This document shows positions 46,634 through 53,881 of a stretch of DNA of 64,000 bases, piece by piece (positions within the stretch are counted from its first letter, which is position 1; every line of letters starts with the position of its first letter). This DNA comes from Actinospineispora eucalypti (GTDB lineage: Bacteria > Actinomycetota > Actinomycetes > Mycobacteriales > Pseudonocardiaceae). The position numbers and the translations under genes were made by a program. A model generated the notes under the pieces. The model made no database searches. It was not told where the DNA came from and worked only from the letters and a program-made list of their open reading frames with translations. The stretch lies in the NCBI GenBank assembly GCA_014208095.1, contig JACHMT010000001.1, forward strand, positions 2,418,001 through 2,482,000. Reading direction: 5' to 3'.

Positions 46634-48019
46634 TCAGGTGACGTCCAGCGGCAGGGCCAGCAGCGCGTTCTCCACCACCTCGGGCAGCGCGGGGTGGATC
46701 CAGTACTGCTCGCGGGCCATCCGGTGCGCCGGCAGGCCGAAGGACATCGCCTGGATCAGCGGCTGGATCACCGTGGACGCCTGGGGACCCATCACGTGCG
46801 CGCCGAGCAGCTCGCCGGTCGCCGGGTCGGCGATCAGCTTGCAGAACCCGGTGGTGTCCTCCATCGCCCAGCCGTAGGCCACCGAGCCGTACTCCTGCAC
46901 CGAGGTGACGTGGCGCAGCCCGCGCTCCCGGCACTCCTCCTCGGTGAGGCCGACCTCGGCGATCTGCGGCCGGGTGAACACCGCCGAGGGCACGTAGCGG
47001 TGGTCCGCCTTACGTCGGTTCCCCGGGTTCGCCAGGTTGTGCGCGACCACCTTGGCCTCGTGGTTGGCCACGTGTTTGAGCTGGTAGGGGGAGCAGATGT
47101 CGCCCAGCGCGTAAATGCCGGGGAGGTTGGTCTCCTGGTATTCGTCCACCACCACCCGGCCGTCTTCGTGGGTGGCGATGCCCGCACGGTCCAGCCCTAG
47201 CCGGTCGCTGTTCGGGGTGCGCCCGGTGGCCACGAGCAGCGTGTCGCCCTCCACGACCGTGCCGTCCTCCAGCTCCAGGTGCACCCCGGGGCCGGAGTCC
47301 GCGCAGCCGATCGGGGGCGCGTTGGTGTGCACCGTCCAGTGCTGCCTGGCCACCTCGGTGAACCGGGTGGCCACGGTGCCGTCCAGGTGCCGCAGCAGCC
47401 GGTCGCCCCGGGTCACGATGCTCACCTGGCTGCCCAGCGCGGAGAACACGTGCGCGAACTCCGCGCCGATGAACCCGCCGCCCAGCACGACCAGCCGCTC
47501 CGGCGGCTCGTCCAGCCGCATGATCGTGTCCGAGGTGTGGAACGGGATGCCGGAGTCCAGGATCACCGCGGGGATGCTCGGGCGGGCACCGGCCGCCAGC
47601 ACCACCCGGTCGGCGGAGATCTGTTGGGCCGGCCCGCCGTCGGTCGGCGCGACGGACAGCTGCTTGGGGCCGGTGAACTCGGCGTGCCCGGCGATCAGGG
47701 TGATGTTCGGCTCACCCTCCGCCCGGTACCGGCGGCCGCCCTCGGAGATCGGGTCGATCCGGCCGAACACCCGGTCCCGGATGTCCGCCCAGCGGATCTT
47801 GTCCTGGGTGGCGTCGATGCCGTAGCGGGCCGCCTCGGTGACCTCGCGGGCCACGTCGGCGGCGTACACGTACATCTTCGTGGGGATGCACCCGACGTTC
47901 AGGCAGGTGCCGCCGAACACGCCGTGCTCCACGACGGCGACGTCCAGGTGGGAGAAGCGCTCGTCGGGCAGCGAGTTGCCCGAACCGGAGCCGATGATGA
48001 CCAGATCGAAATGCCGCAC
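46634..48019 (-). CDS. mtr: Mycothione reductase
   Basis: 461 aa, the family length. FAD motif GSGSGN, the redox disulfide in GGTCLNVGCIPTKMY (Cys 39 and 44), NAD(P)-binding VVLGGGFIGAEFAHVFSALG, the second FAD motif GIYALGDICSPYQLKHVANHE and the C-terminal base in YWIHPALPEVVENALL. Reduces mycothiol disulfide (mycothione) with NADPH in the cytoplasm. GTG at 48019 has TAATGT 7 bp upstream and no ribosome binding site. Lies next to the cobalamin block as in M. tuberculosis (Rv2855 near Rv2847c-Rv2851c). Confidence 0.93.
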   Translation of the reverse strand: MRHFDLVIIGSGSGNSLPDERFSHLDVAVVEHGVFGGTCLNVGCIPTKMYVYAADVAREVTEAARYGIDATQDKIRWADIRDRVFGRIDPISEGGRRYRAEGEPNITLIAGHAEFTGPKQLSVAPTDGGPAQQISADRVVLAAGARPSIPAVILDSGIPFHTSDTIMRLDEPPERLVVLGGGFIGAEFAHVFSALGSQVSIVTRGDRLLRHLDGTVATRFTEVARQHWTVHTNAPPIGCADSGPGVHLELEDGTVVEGDTLLVATGRTPNSDRLGLDRAGIATHEDGRVVVDEYQETNLPGIYALGDICSPYQLKHVANHEAKVVAHNLANPGNRRKADHRYVPSAVFTRPQIAEVGLTEEECRERGLRHVTSVQEYGSVAYGWAMEDTTGFCKLIADPATGELLGAHVMGPQASTVIQPLIQAMSFGLPAHRMAREQYWIHPALPEVVENALLALPLDVT

Positions 48020-48247
48020 ACCACCGACATTAACCGGTGTTCCCCTCGCCCGTTTCGTAACGCCGGCCGTGGCACCGGCGACATACCTGGCACATGCCTG
48101 ACCGCCGTGGGGGGTGGTCAGTCGCCGCGCATCGCGCCGCGGCTGGGTCACCCAGCCTTCACCCAGCCGCGCGCGGGCGGACGTGAGGTTGATCGTCACC
48201 GCTGCCTGATCTCGCCGTCCCCGGCGCTCGCATGGTAGGCAGAGCCG
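48020..48247. other. Divergent intergenic region
   Basis: 228 bp between mtr and the GNAT gene. Both flanking genes look leaderless with -10 hexamers at 48027-48032 and 48236-48241. I looked for a cobalamin riboswitch and saw no B12 box. Confidence 0.5.
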
Positions 48248-48724
48248 GTGAGCAGCGAACTGTTTCCCGCCACCGTGCACCGCTCCTGGGCCGCCGACCT
48301 GGACCCGCAGACCCTCTATGCGCTGCTGCGCCTGCGGGTGGACGTTTTCGTGGTCGAGCAGAAGAGCCCCTACCACGAGCTGGACGGGCGGGACCTGGAG
48401 CCGAGGACCCGGCACTACTGGCTGGGCGGTTCGGGCAACCCGGAACCGGTGCTCGGCTGCCTGCGACTGCTCAAGGACCCGGACGGCAACTACCGGGTGG
48501 GCCGGGTCTGCGTGGCGGCGGAGCACCGGGGGCGCGGGCTGTCCCGGCGCCTGATGGACGCCGTGCTCGCCGAGGTGGGCGACGCCGACTGCCTGGTGGA
48601 CGCGCAGCGCTACCTGGCCGACTTCTACACCGGCTATGGCTTCGTGCCGGTCGGCGAGCCGTACGACTGGGACGGCATCGAGCACCTGCCCATGCGCCGC
48701 CGCAAGCGCGAGCTGGTGCCGTGA
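48248..48724 (+). CDS. GNAT-family N-acetyltransferase (ElaA-like)
   Basis: 158 aa. Shows [28 protein letters not shown], typical of ElaA proteins, and the acetyl-CoA loop [21 protein letters not shown], then [32 protein letters not shown]. Substrate unknown. It overlaps the chelatase start by GTGA, and in M. tuberculosis a GNAT gene also heads this chelatase-cobO-cobB run. Leaderless GTG with TAGGCA 6 bp upstream. Confidence 0.87.
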   Translation: MSSELFPATVHRSWAADLDPQTLYALLRLRVDVFVVEQKSPYHELDGRDLEPRTRHYWLGGSGNPEPVLGCLRLLKDPDGNYRVGRVCVAAEHRGRGLSRRLMDAVLAEVGDADCLVDAQRYLADFYTGYGFVPVGEPYDWDGIEHLPMRRRKRELVP

Positions 48725-50814
48725 AGACTGGGCGCGCACAGTTCCCGTTCTCGGCCGTTGTCGGCCACGACGACCTGAGGCTGGCCCTGTTGCTGACCGC
48801 CGTGCACCCGGCGATCGGCGGGGTGCTGGTGCGGGGGGAGAAGGGCACCGCCAAGTCCACCGTGGTCCGCGCGCTGGCCGACCTGCTGCCCGGGCTGGTC
48901 GCGGTCGAGGACTGCCGCTTCGGCTGTGACCCGGCGGCCCCCGACCCGGACTGCCCGGACGGCCCGCACCCGGCGGGGGCGGAAACCGTGCGCCGGCCGG
49001 CCCGGTTGGTCGAGCTGCCGGTGGGCGCCACCGAGGACCGGCTGATCGGGTCGCTGGACCTGGAGCGCGCGCTCACCGAGGGGGTCCGGGCGTACCAGCC
49101 CGGCCTGCTGGCCGCCGCGCACCGGGGCGTGCTCTACGTGGACGAGGTCAACCTGCTGCACGACCACCTGGTGGACCTGCTGCTGGACGCGGCGGCGATG
49201 GGCCGCTCGCACGTGGAGCGGGACGGCGTCTCGCTGTCCCACGCGGCGGCGTTCCTGCTGGTCGGGACCATGAACCCGGAGGAGGGCGAGCTGCGCCCGC
49301 AGCTGCTCGACCGGTTCGGGCTGACCGTGGCGGTGGCCGCGTCGCGGGACGTCGACGTGCGCACCGAGGTCATCCGCCGCCGGCTGGCCTTCGAGGCCGA
49401 CCCGGCCGGGTTCGCGGCCGGCTGGGCGGCGGAGGAGGACGCGCTGGCCGAGCGCATCGCCGCCGCTCGGGAACGGCTGCCCCGGGTGGTGCTGCCGGAC
49501 GCCGAGCTGCGCCGGATCGCGGCGGTGTGCGCCGAGTTTGAGGTGGACGGCATGCGGGCCGACCTGGTGACCGCGCGGACCGCCACTGCCCACGCGGCCT
49601 GGCGCGGCGCCGACCTGGTCGGCGAGGAGGACATCCGGGTGGCGGTCCGGCTGGCCCTTCCGCACCGGCGCCGCCGCGACCCGTTCGACGAGCCCGATCT
49701 GGACCAGCGGGCGCTGGACGAGGCCCTGGACCGGGCCGCCGAAGCGGCGAACCCGACCGACGAGCCGCCGCCCGGCGGTCCCGGCGGTCCCGACGGCCCG
49801 GACGACCGGGGTCCGGACGGCGGCGGCCCGAACGGCGGTCCCGACGGCCAGGGGCCCGACGACAGTGGTCCGGACGGCGGGGGCGGTGCTCCCCGGCCGG
49901 AAGCCTTGCCCGAGCCTTCCACGAACGGCTCCAACGGACAGGCCCAGCCCTCCGGGGACGGCGCCAGCCGGCCGGTGCCGGCCCCCACGAGCCCGTTCCG
50001 CGCCCGGCTGCTCAGCGTGCCCGGCATCGGTGAGGGCGCGCCCGGGCGGCGGTCCAGGGCGCGCACCGAGTACGGCCGGGTGGTGCGGGCCGGCGACGCC
50101 GGCAACGGCCCGGCCAAGCTGGCCGACCTGCACCTGCCGGCCACGCTGTCGGCCGCCGCGCCGCACCAGGCCGCCCGGGGGCGGTCCGGCGCGGGACTGC
50201 TGGTACACCGGGAGGACGTGCGGCTGGCGGTGCGCGAGGGCCGCGAGGGCAACCTGGTGCTGTTCCTGGTGGACGCCTCCGGCTCGATGGCCGCCCGCAA
50301 GCGGATGGCGGCGGTGAGCGGCGCGGTGCTCTCCCTGCTGCGCGACGCCTACCAGCGGCGGGACAAGGTCGGCCTGATCACCTTCCGGGCCGCCGAGGCC
50401 GAGCTGCTGCTGCCCCCGACGTCCTCGGTGACCGCCGCGCTGCCCCGGCTGACCCGGATGCGCACCGGCGGGCGCACCCCGCTGGCCGCCGGGTTGCTGC
50501 GGGCGCGCCGGGTGCTGGCCGCCGAGCGGCTGCGTGACCCGCGCCGGCGCCCGCTGCTGGTGCTGCTCACCGACGGGCGGGCCACGGTGGCCGCCCGGCC
50601 GGGGGGCGATCCGCTGTGGGACGCGCTGCGGGCCGCCGGGCTGTTGGCGGCCGACGGGGTGGCCACGGTGGTGGTGGACTGCGAGTCGGGGCCGGTGCGG
50701 CTGGCGCTGGCCGGCCGGGTCGCGGCGGCGGCCGGCGGCGCACTGGTGCCGATGGCCCAGCTGGATGCGGACCGAGTGGCCGGCGTGGTGCACGCCGCAC
50801 GAAAGGCGGCGTGA
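48721..50814 (+). CDS. Cobaltochelatase-type AAA+/VWA fusion protein (BchI/BchD-like)
   Basis: 697 aa. N-terminal AAA+ domain: Walker [13 protein letters not shown] (about 38-49), an inserted Cys-containing hairpin [20 protein letters not shown], Walker [17 protein letters not shown], arginine-finger region [10 protein letters not shown] Gly/Pro/Asp-rich linker (about 340-440) leads to a VWA domain with the [17 protein letters not shown] (about 516) and [18 protein letters not shown]. This is the TIGR02442-like fusion that works with CobN to insert cobalt in aerobic B12 synthesis; CobN is not in the window. Start GTG overlaps the GNAT stop. Confidence 0.85.
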   Translation: MKTGRAQFPFSAVVGHDDLRLALLLTAVHPAIGGVLVRGEKGTAKSTVVRALADLLPGLVAVEDCRFGCDPAAPDPDCPDGPHPAGAETVRRPARLVELPVGATEDRLIGSLDLERALTEGVRAYQPGLLAAAHRGVLYVDEVNLLHDHLVDLLLDAAAMGRSHVERDGVSLSHAAAFLLVGTMNPEEGELRPQLLDRFGLTVAVAASRDVDVRTEVIRRRLAFEADPAGFAAGWAAEEDALAERIAAARERLPRVVLPDAELRRIAAVCAEFEVDGMRADLVTARTATAHAAWRGADLVGEEDIRVAVRLALPHRRRRDPFDEPDLDQRALDEALDRAAEAANPTDEPPPGGPGGPDGPDDRGPDGGGPNGGPDGQGPDDSGPDGGGGAPRPEALPEPSTNGSNGQAQPSGDGASRPVPAPTSPFRARLLSVPGIGEGAPGRRSRARTEYGRVVRAGDAGNGPAKLADLHLPATLSAAAPHQAARGRSGAGLLVHREDVRLAVREGREGNLVLFLVDASGSMAARKRMAAVSGAVLSLLRDAYQRRDKVGLITFRAAEAELLLPPTSSVTAALPRLTRMRTGGRTPLAAGLLRARRVLAAERLRDPRRRPLLVLLTDGRATVAARPGGDPLWDALRAAGLLAADGVATVVVDCESGPVRLALAGRVAAAAGGALVPMAQLDADRVAGVVHAARKAA

Positions 50815-50818
50815 GGAC

Positions 50819-51433
50819 ATGCCTCAGGGACAGGTGACCGAGGTACCGGAGGACGGGCTGACCACCCGGCAGCGGCGCAACCGGCCGCTGCTGATGGTGC
50901 ACACCGGCGAGATGAAGGGGAAGTCCACCGCCGCGTTCGGCATGGCCCTGCGGGCGTGGAACCAGGGCTGGTCGGTGGGCGTGTTCCAGTTCGTCAAGTC
51001 GGCGAAGTGGAAGGTCGGCGAGGAGGCCGCGTTCCGCGCGCTCGGCCGGCTGCACGAGCAGACCGGCGAGGGCGGGCCGGTGGAGTGGCACAAGATGGGC
51101 GAGGGCTGGTCCTGGTCGCGCAAGCCGGGCACCGAGGAGGACCACGCCGCCGCCGCGCTGGAGGGCTGGCGGGAGATCCGCCGCCGGCTGGAGTCACAGG
51201 CCCACGGGTTCTACGTGCTGGACGAGTTCACCTACCCGCTGAAGTGGGGTTGGGTGGACGTGGCCGAGGTGGTGGAGGTGCTGGCCGCCCGGGAGGGCCG
51301 CCAGCACGTGGTGATCACCGGCCGGGACGCCCCGGCCGCACTGGTCGACGCCGCCGACCTGGTGCTGCGCACCGACAAGGTGAAGCACCCGATGGACGCC
51401 GGCCAGAAGGGCCAGCGCGGCATCGAGTGGTAG
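50819..51433 (+). CDS. cobO: Corrinoid adenosyltransferase
   Basis: 204 aa. Walker A in LMVHTGEMKGKSTAAFGMALRA (about 27-40), then VGVFQFVKSAKWKVGEEAAF, FYVLDEFTYPLKWGWVD and RQHVVITGRDAPAALVDAADLVLRTDKVKHPMDAGQKGQRGIEW. The whole length fits CobO/BtuR, which adenosylates cob(I)yrinate diamide. Four bases after the chelatase stop; same operon. Followed by a 145-bp palindrome. Confidence 0.93.
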   Translation: MPQGQVTEVPEDGLTTRQRRNRPLLMVHTGEMKGKSTAAFGMALRAWNQGWSVGVFQFVKSAKWKVGEEAAFRALGRLHEQTGEGGPVEWHKMGEGWSWSRKPGTEEDHAAAALEGWREIRRRLESQAHGFYVLDEFTYPLKWGWVDVAEVVEVLAAREGRQHVVITGRDAPAALVDAADLVLRTDKVKHPMDAGQKGQRGIEW

Positions 51434-51438
51434 GCGTA

Positions 51439-51583
51439 CCTGGTGGATCATCCAGCCGGCTGCGCGGCGCCCAGATCGCGTCTCGCGGCGTTGTCCTCCT
51501 CGCCGATAGCTCCGCTATCGACTCGTCGTCCGCCTTGCGAGACCCAATCTGAATCGCCGCTCGCTCGGCATAGATCCACCAGG
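51439..51583. repeat. 145-bp palindrome between converging genes
   Basis: Outer ends CCTGGTGGATC (51439-51449) and GATCCACCAGG (51573-51583), inner stem CGATAGC (51504-51510) and GCTATCG (51514-51520) with a 3-nt loop, and paired blocks between. It occupies nearly all the space between cobO and the SGNH gene. Confidence 0.85.
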
Positions 51584-51595
51584 CACGCCTGCGCG

Positions 51596-52270
51596 TTACG
51601 ACCGGCAGCCGCCGTCCCGCACCGCCCGGTTGAGCGCCCGCGCGATGTGTTTCTCGCCCTCGTCGTTCGGGTGGATGCCGTCCTTGGACAGGTGCTCCTC
51701 GGGGTCCCACCCGCTGGACGCGTCCACGATCCGCACGGCGGAGAACTCGGCCGCCACGGCCGCCTGCTTGGCCGCGTAGGCGGCGATCACCTTGGGATCC
51801 CGGCCGGGGTGGTTGCGCGCGCTCACCCGCAGCGGCTTGAGCAGCAGGATCTCCGGCACCGGCGGGGTGGCGAACGCGGACAGGGTGTGCCGCAGCGCCC
51901 CGGTCCACCGCTCGGCCGGCAGCTTGTCCTGGATGTCGTTGATCGCGGAGTCGATCACCACCATCTCGGCGCTGCCGGGCACCCAGCGGGTCGGGCCGGA
52001 GTGCACCAGCTTGTCCACGTTGACCGTGGTGCCGCCGTTCACCGCGCGGATCACCGGCCGCACCTGCAGCGCCGAGGCCACCAGGCCGGCGTAGCTGGTG
52101 GTCGCGCCGCCGATCTGCGGCGAGTTCAGGTAGCTGTGCCCGTAGGCGACCAGCGGCCCGCGCGGGCGTGTGCACTCCTTGGCCCGGGCGGCCGGGGCGT
52201 GGGTCAGGGAGCTGGCGATCAGACACGTTGCGGTGGCCGCCAAGGTGACAGCCAGGGCACGTACCCGCAC
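51596..52270 (-). CDS. Secreted SGNH/GDSL-family hydrolase
   Basis: 224 aa. A Sec signal peptide (MRVRALAVTLAATATCLIAS...APAARAK, cleaved near 30) leads into an SGNH domain: block I VAYGHSYLNSP (GHS in place of GDS), block II Gly in NGGTTVNVDKL, block III VVIDSAINDIQ (Asn) and block V KDGIHPNDEGEKHIARAL (Asp-x2-His). Two Cys (near 32 and 222) may pair. Exported lipase/acylhydrolase-like enzyme, substrate unknown. GTG at 52270 has GAGGAG 5 bp upstream. Confidence 0.85.
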   Translation of the reverse strand: MRVRALAVTLAATATCLIASSLTHAPAARAKECTRPRGPLVAYGHSYLNSPQIGGATTSYAGLVASALQVRPVIRAVNGGTTVNVDKLVHSGPTRWVPGSAEMVVIDSAINDIQDKLPAERWTGALRHTLSAFATPPVPEILLLKPLRVSARNHPGRDPKVIAAYAAKQAAVAAEFSAVRIVDASSGWDPEEHLSKDGIHPNDEGEKHIARALNRAVRDGGCRS

Positions 52271-52423
52271 TGCGACTCCTCGAAGATCGAAAGGGCGACG
52301 GGGGGAGCGCCGTCTGTGATCACTGTTGCATGAGATGATCCCGGCTGCGTCCTCCGAAAGAGGGTAAGTGAGGTCACCGATTAACAGGTTGTTAAGCACG
52401 TGCCGTCGAACGGGTGAACCGTT

Positions 52424-53881
52424 ATGACGGTTCGGACCAGCGCGATCGTGATCGCGGCGCCGGCCTCGGGCAGCGGGAAGACCACGGTGGCCACCGGGCT
52501 GATGGCCGCGCTGTGCCGGAGAGGCACCTCGGTGGCCCCGTTCAAGGTCGGCCCGGACTACATCGACCCCGGCTACCACGCGCTGGCCACCGGCCGCCCC
52601 GGGCGCAACCTGGATCCGGTGCTGGTGGGCGCGCACCGGGTGCGGGGGCTGTTCGGGCACGGCGCGGCGGGCGCCGAGCTGGCCGTGATCGAGGGCGTGA
52701 TGGGCCTGTTCGACGGCCGCCTGGGCGTTCCCGACGGGACCGGCCAGCCGGCCGACGGCTCCACCGCGCACGTGGCCGGGCTGCTCGGCGCACCGGTGCT
52801 GCTGGTGGTGGACACCCGAGGGCAGAGCCGCAGCCTGGCCGCCCTGCTGCACGGGTTCGCCACCTTCCGGCCCGGCACCCGGCTGGCCGGCGTGGTGTTG
52901 AACCAGGTGGGCAGCCCCCGGCACGAGCAGGTGCTGCGGGACGCCTGCGAGGAGGTGGGCCTGCCGGTGTTCGGCGCGCTGCCCCGCCGCGACGCGCTGG
53001 CCGTGCCGTCCCGGCACCTGGGCCTGGTCACCGCCGCCGAGCGCGGCGCGGCGGCATTGGCGGCGGTGGACGCCATGGCCACCCTGGCCGCAACCCACCT
53101 CGACCTCCCCGCCATCCAGGCCGCCGCCACCCCCGTCGACCCCGGCGAACCCTGGACCCCCACCGACGAGCTCCAACCCGATTCAGTCACTCCAGCAGCC
53201 CGATTCAGTCACTTCGGCAGCGTGGTTCAGTCACTTTCGCCGGTGATCGCGGTGGCCGGTGGATCGGCGTTCAGCTTCGGCTACGCCGAGCACACCGAAC
53301 TGCTCGCCGCGGCGGGCGCCACGGTGGCGGTGTTCGACCCGCTGCGGGACGAGGCGCTGCCGGCCGGGACGGCCGGGTTGGTGCTGCCCGGCGGGTTCCC
53401 CGAGGAGCACGGCGCGGCGCTCGCCGCGAACGCGGCACTGCGCTCCGAGGTGGCCGCGCTCGCGCGCGCCGGCGCCCCGGTGCACGCGGAGTGCGGCGGC
53501 CTGCTCTACCTGGGCCGGGAGCTGGACGGGCACCCGATGTGCGGGGTGCTGCCGGCGGTCGGCCGGATGACCCCCCGGCTGCGGCTGGGCTACCGGGACG
53601 CGGTGGCGGTGACCGACTCGGCCCTGTTCGCCACCGGCCGGCGGGCCACCGGGCACGAGTTCCACCGCACCGCCATGGAACCGGCGGCCGGAATGCCACC
53701 AGCCTGGCGCTGGTCGGCGCCGGAACCGACCGCCGAGGGGTTCGTGGCCAGCGGCGTGCACGCCTCCTACCTGCACACCCACCCGGCCGGCCAGCCGGAG
53801 TCGGTGGCCCGGTTCGTGGCCGCGTGCACGCGGTTCGCCGCCGACCGTCAGGGCCTCGGCGTGCCGTCCGTGCCCCGGTAG
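52424..53881 (+). CDS. cobB: Cobyrinate a,c-diamide synthase
   Basis: 485 aa. N-terminal ATPase domain with APASGSGKTTVATGL (12-26), PFKVGPDYIDPGYH and VIEGVMGLFDG; C-terminal GATase1-like glutaminase with LPGGFPEEHGAALAANAAL, the Cys in HAECGGLLYLGREL (about 355) and the His in ATGHEFHRTAM. Amidates cobyrinate at a and c. Between the domains (53180-53240) lies a 66-bp stretch made of three 22-bp repeats, read in three different frames. Its 3' end overlaps the converging M16 gene by 34 bp. Confidence 0.92.
   Translation: MTVRTSAIVIAAPASGSGKTTVATGLMAALCRRGTSVAPFKVGPDYIDPGYHALATGRPGRNLDPVLVGAHRVRGLFGHGAAGAELAVIEGVMGLFDGRLGVPDGTGQPADGSTAHVAGLLGAPVLLVVDTRGQSRSLAALLHGFATFRPGTRLAGVVLNQVGSPRHEQVLRDACEEVGLPVFGALPRRDALAVPSRHLGLVTAAERGAAALAAVDAMATLAATHLDLPAIQAAATPVDPGEPWTPTDELQPDSVTPAARFSHFGSVVQSLSPVIAVAGGSAFSFGYAEHTELLAAAGATVAVFDPLRDEALPAGTAGLVLPGGFPEEHGAALAANAALRSEVAALARAGAPVHAECGGLLYLGRELDGHPMCGVLPAVGRMTPRLRLGYRDAVAVTDSALFATGRRATGHEFHRTAMEPAAGMPPAWRWSAPEPTAEGFVASGVHASYLHTHPAGQPESVARFVAACTRFAADRQGLGVPSVPR
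53180..53245 (+). repeat. Three 22-bp repeats inside cobB
   Basis: GATTCAGTCACT begins at 53180 and 53202, and GGTTCAGTCACT at 53224. As 22 is not a multiple of 3 the same bases read as DSVT, RFSH and VQSL in turn. They encode part of the interdomain linker. Confidence 0.9.

Noticed and set aside
48020..48247. Cobalamin riboswitch upstream of the GNAT-chelatase-cobO operon
   Set aside because: No B12-box-like conserved block could be found, and the downstream gene appears leaderless, leaving no 5' leader. The gap before cobB (52271-52423) also lacks one.
51439..51583. Minus-strand open frame that reads through the 145-bp palindrome
   Set aside because: The peptide only mirrors the palindrome; there is no ribosome binding site and no domain. 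It is treated as a non-coding repeat.
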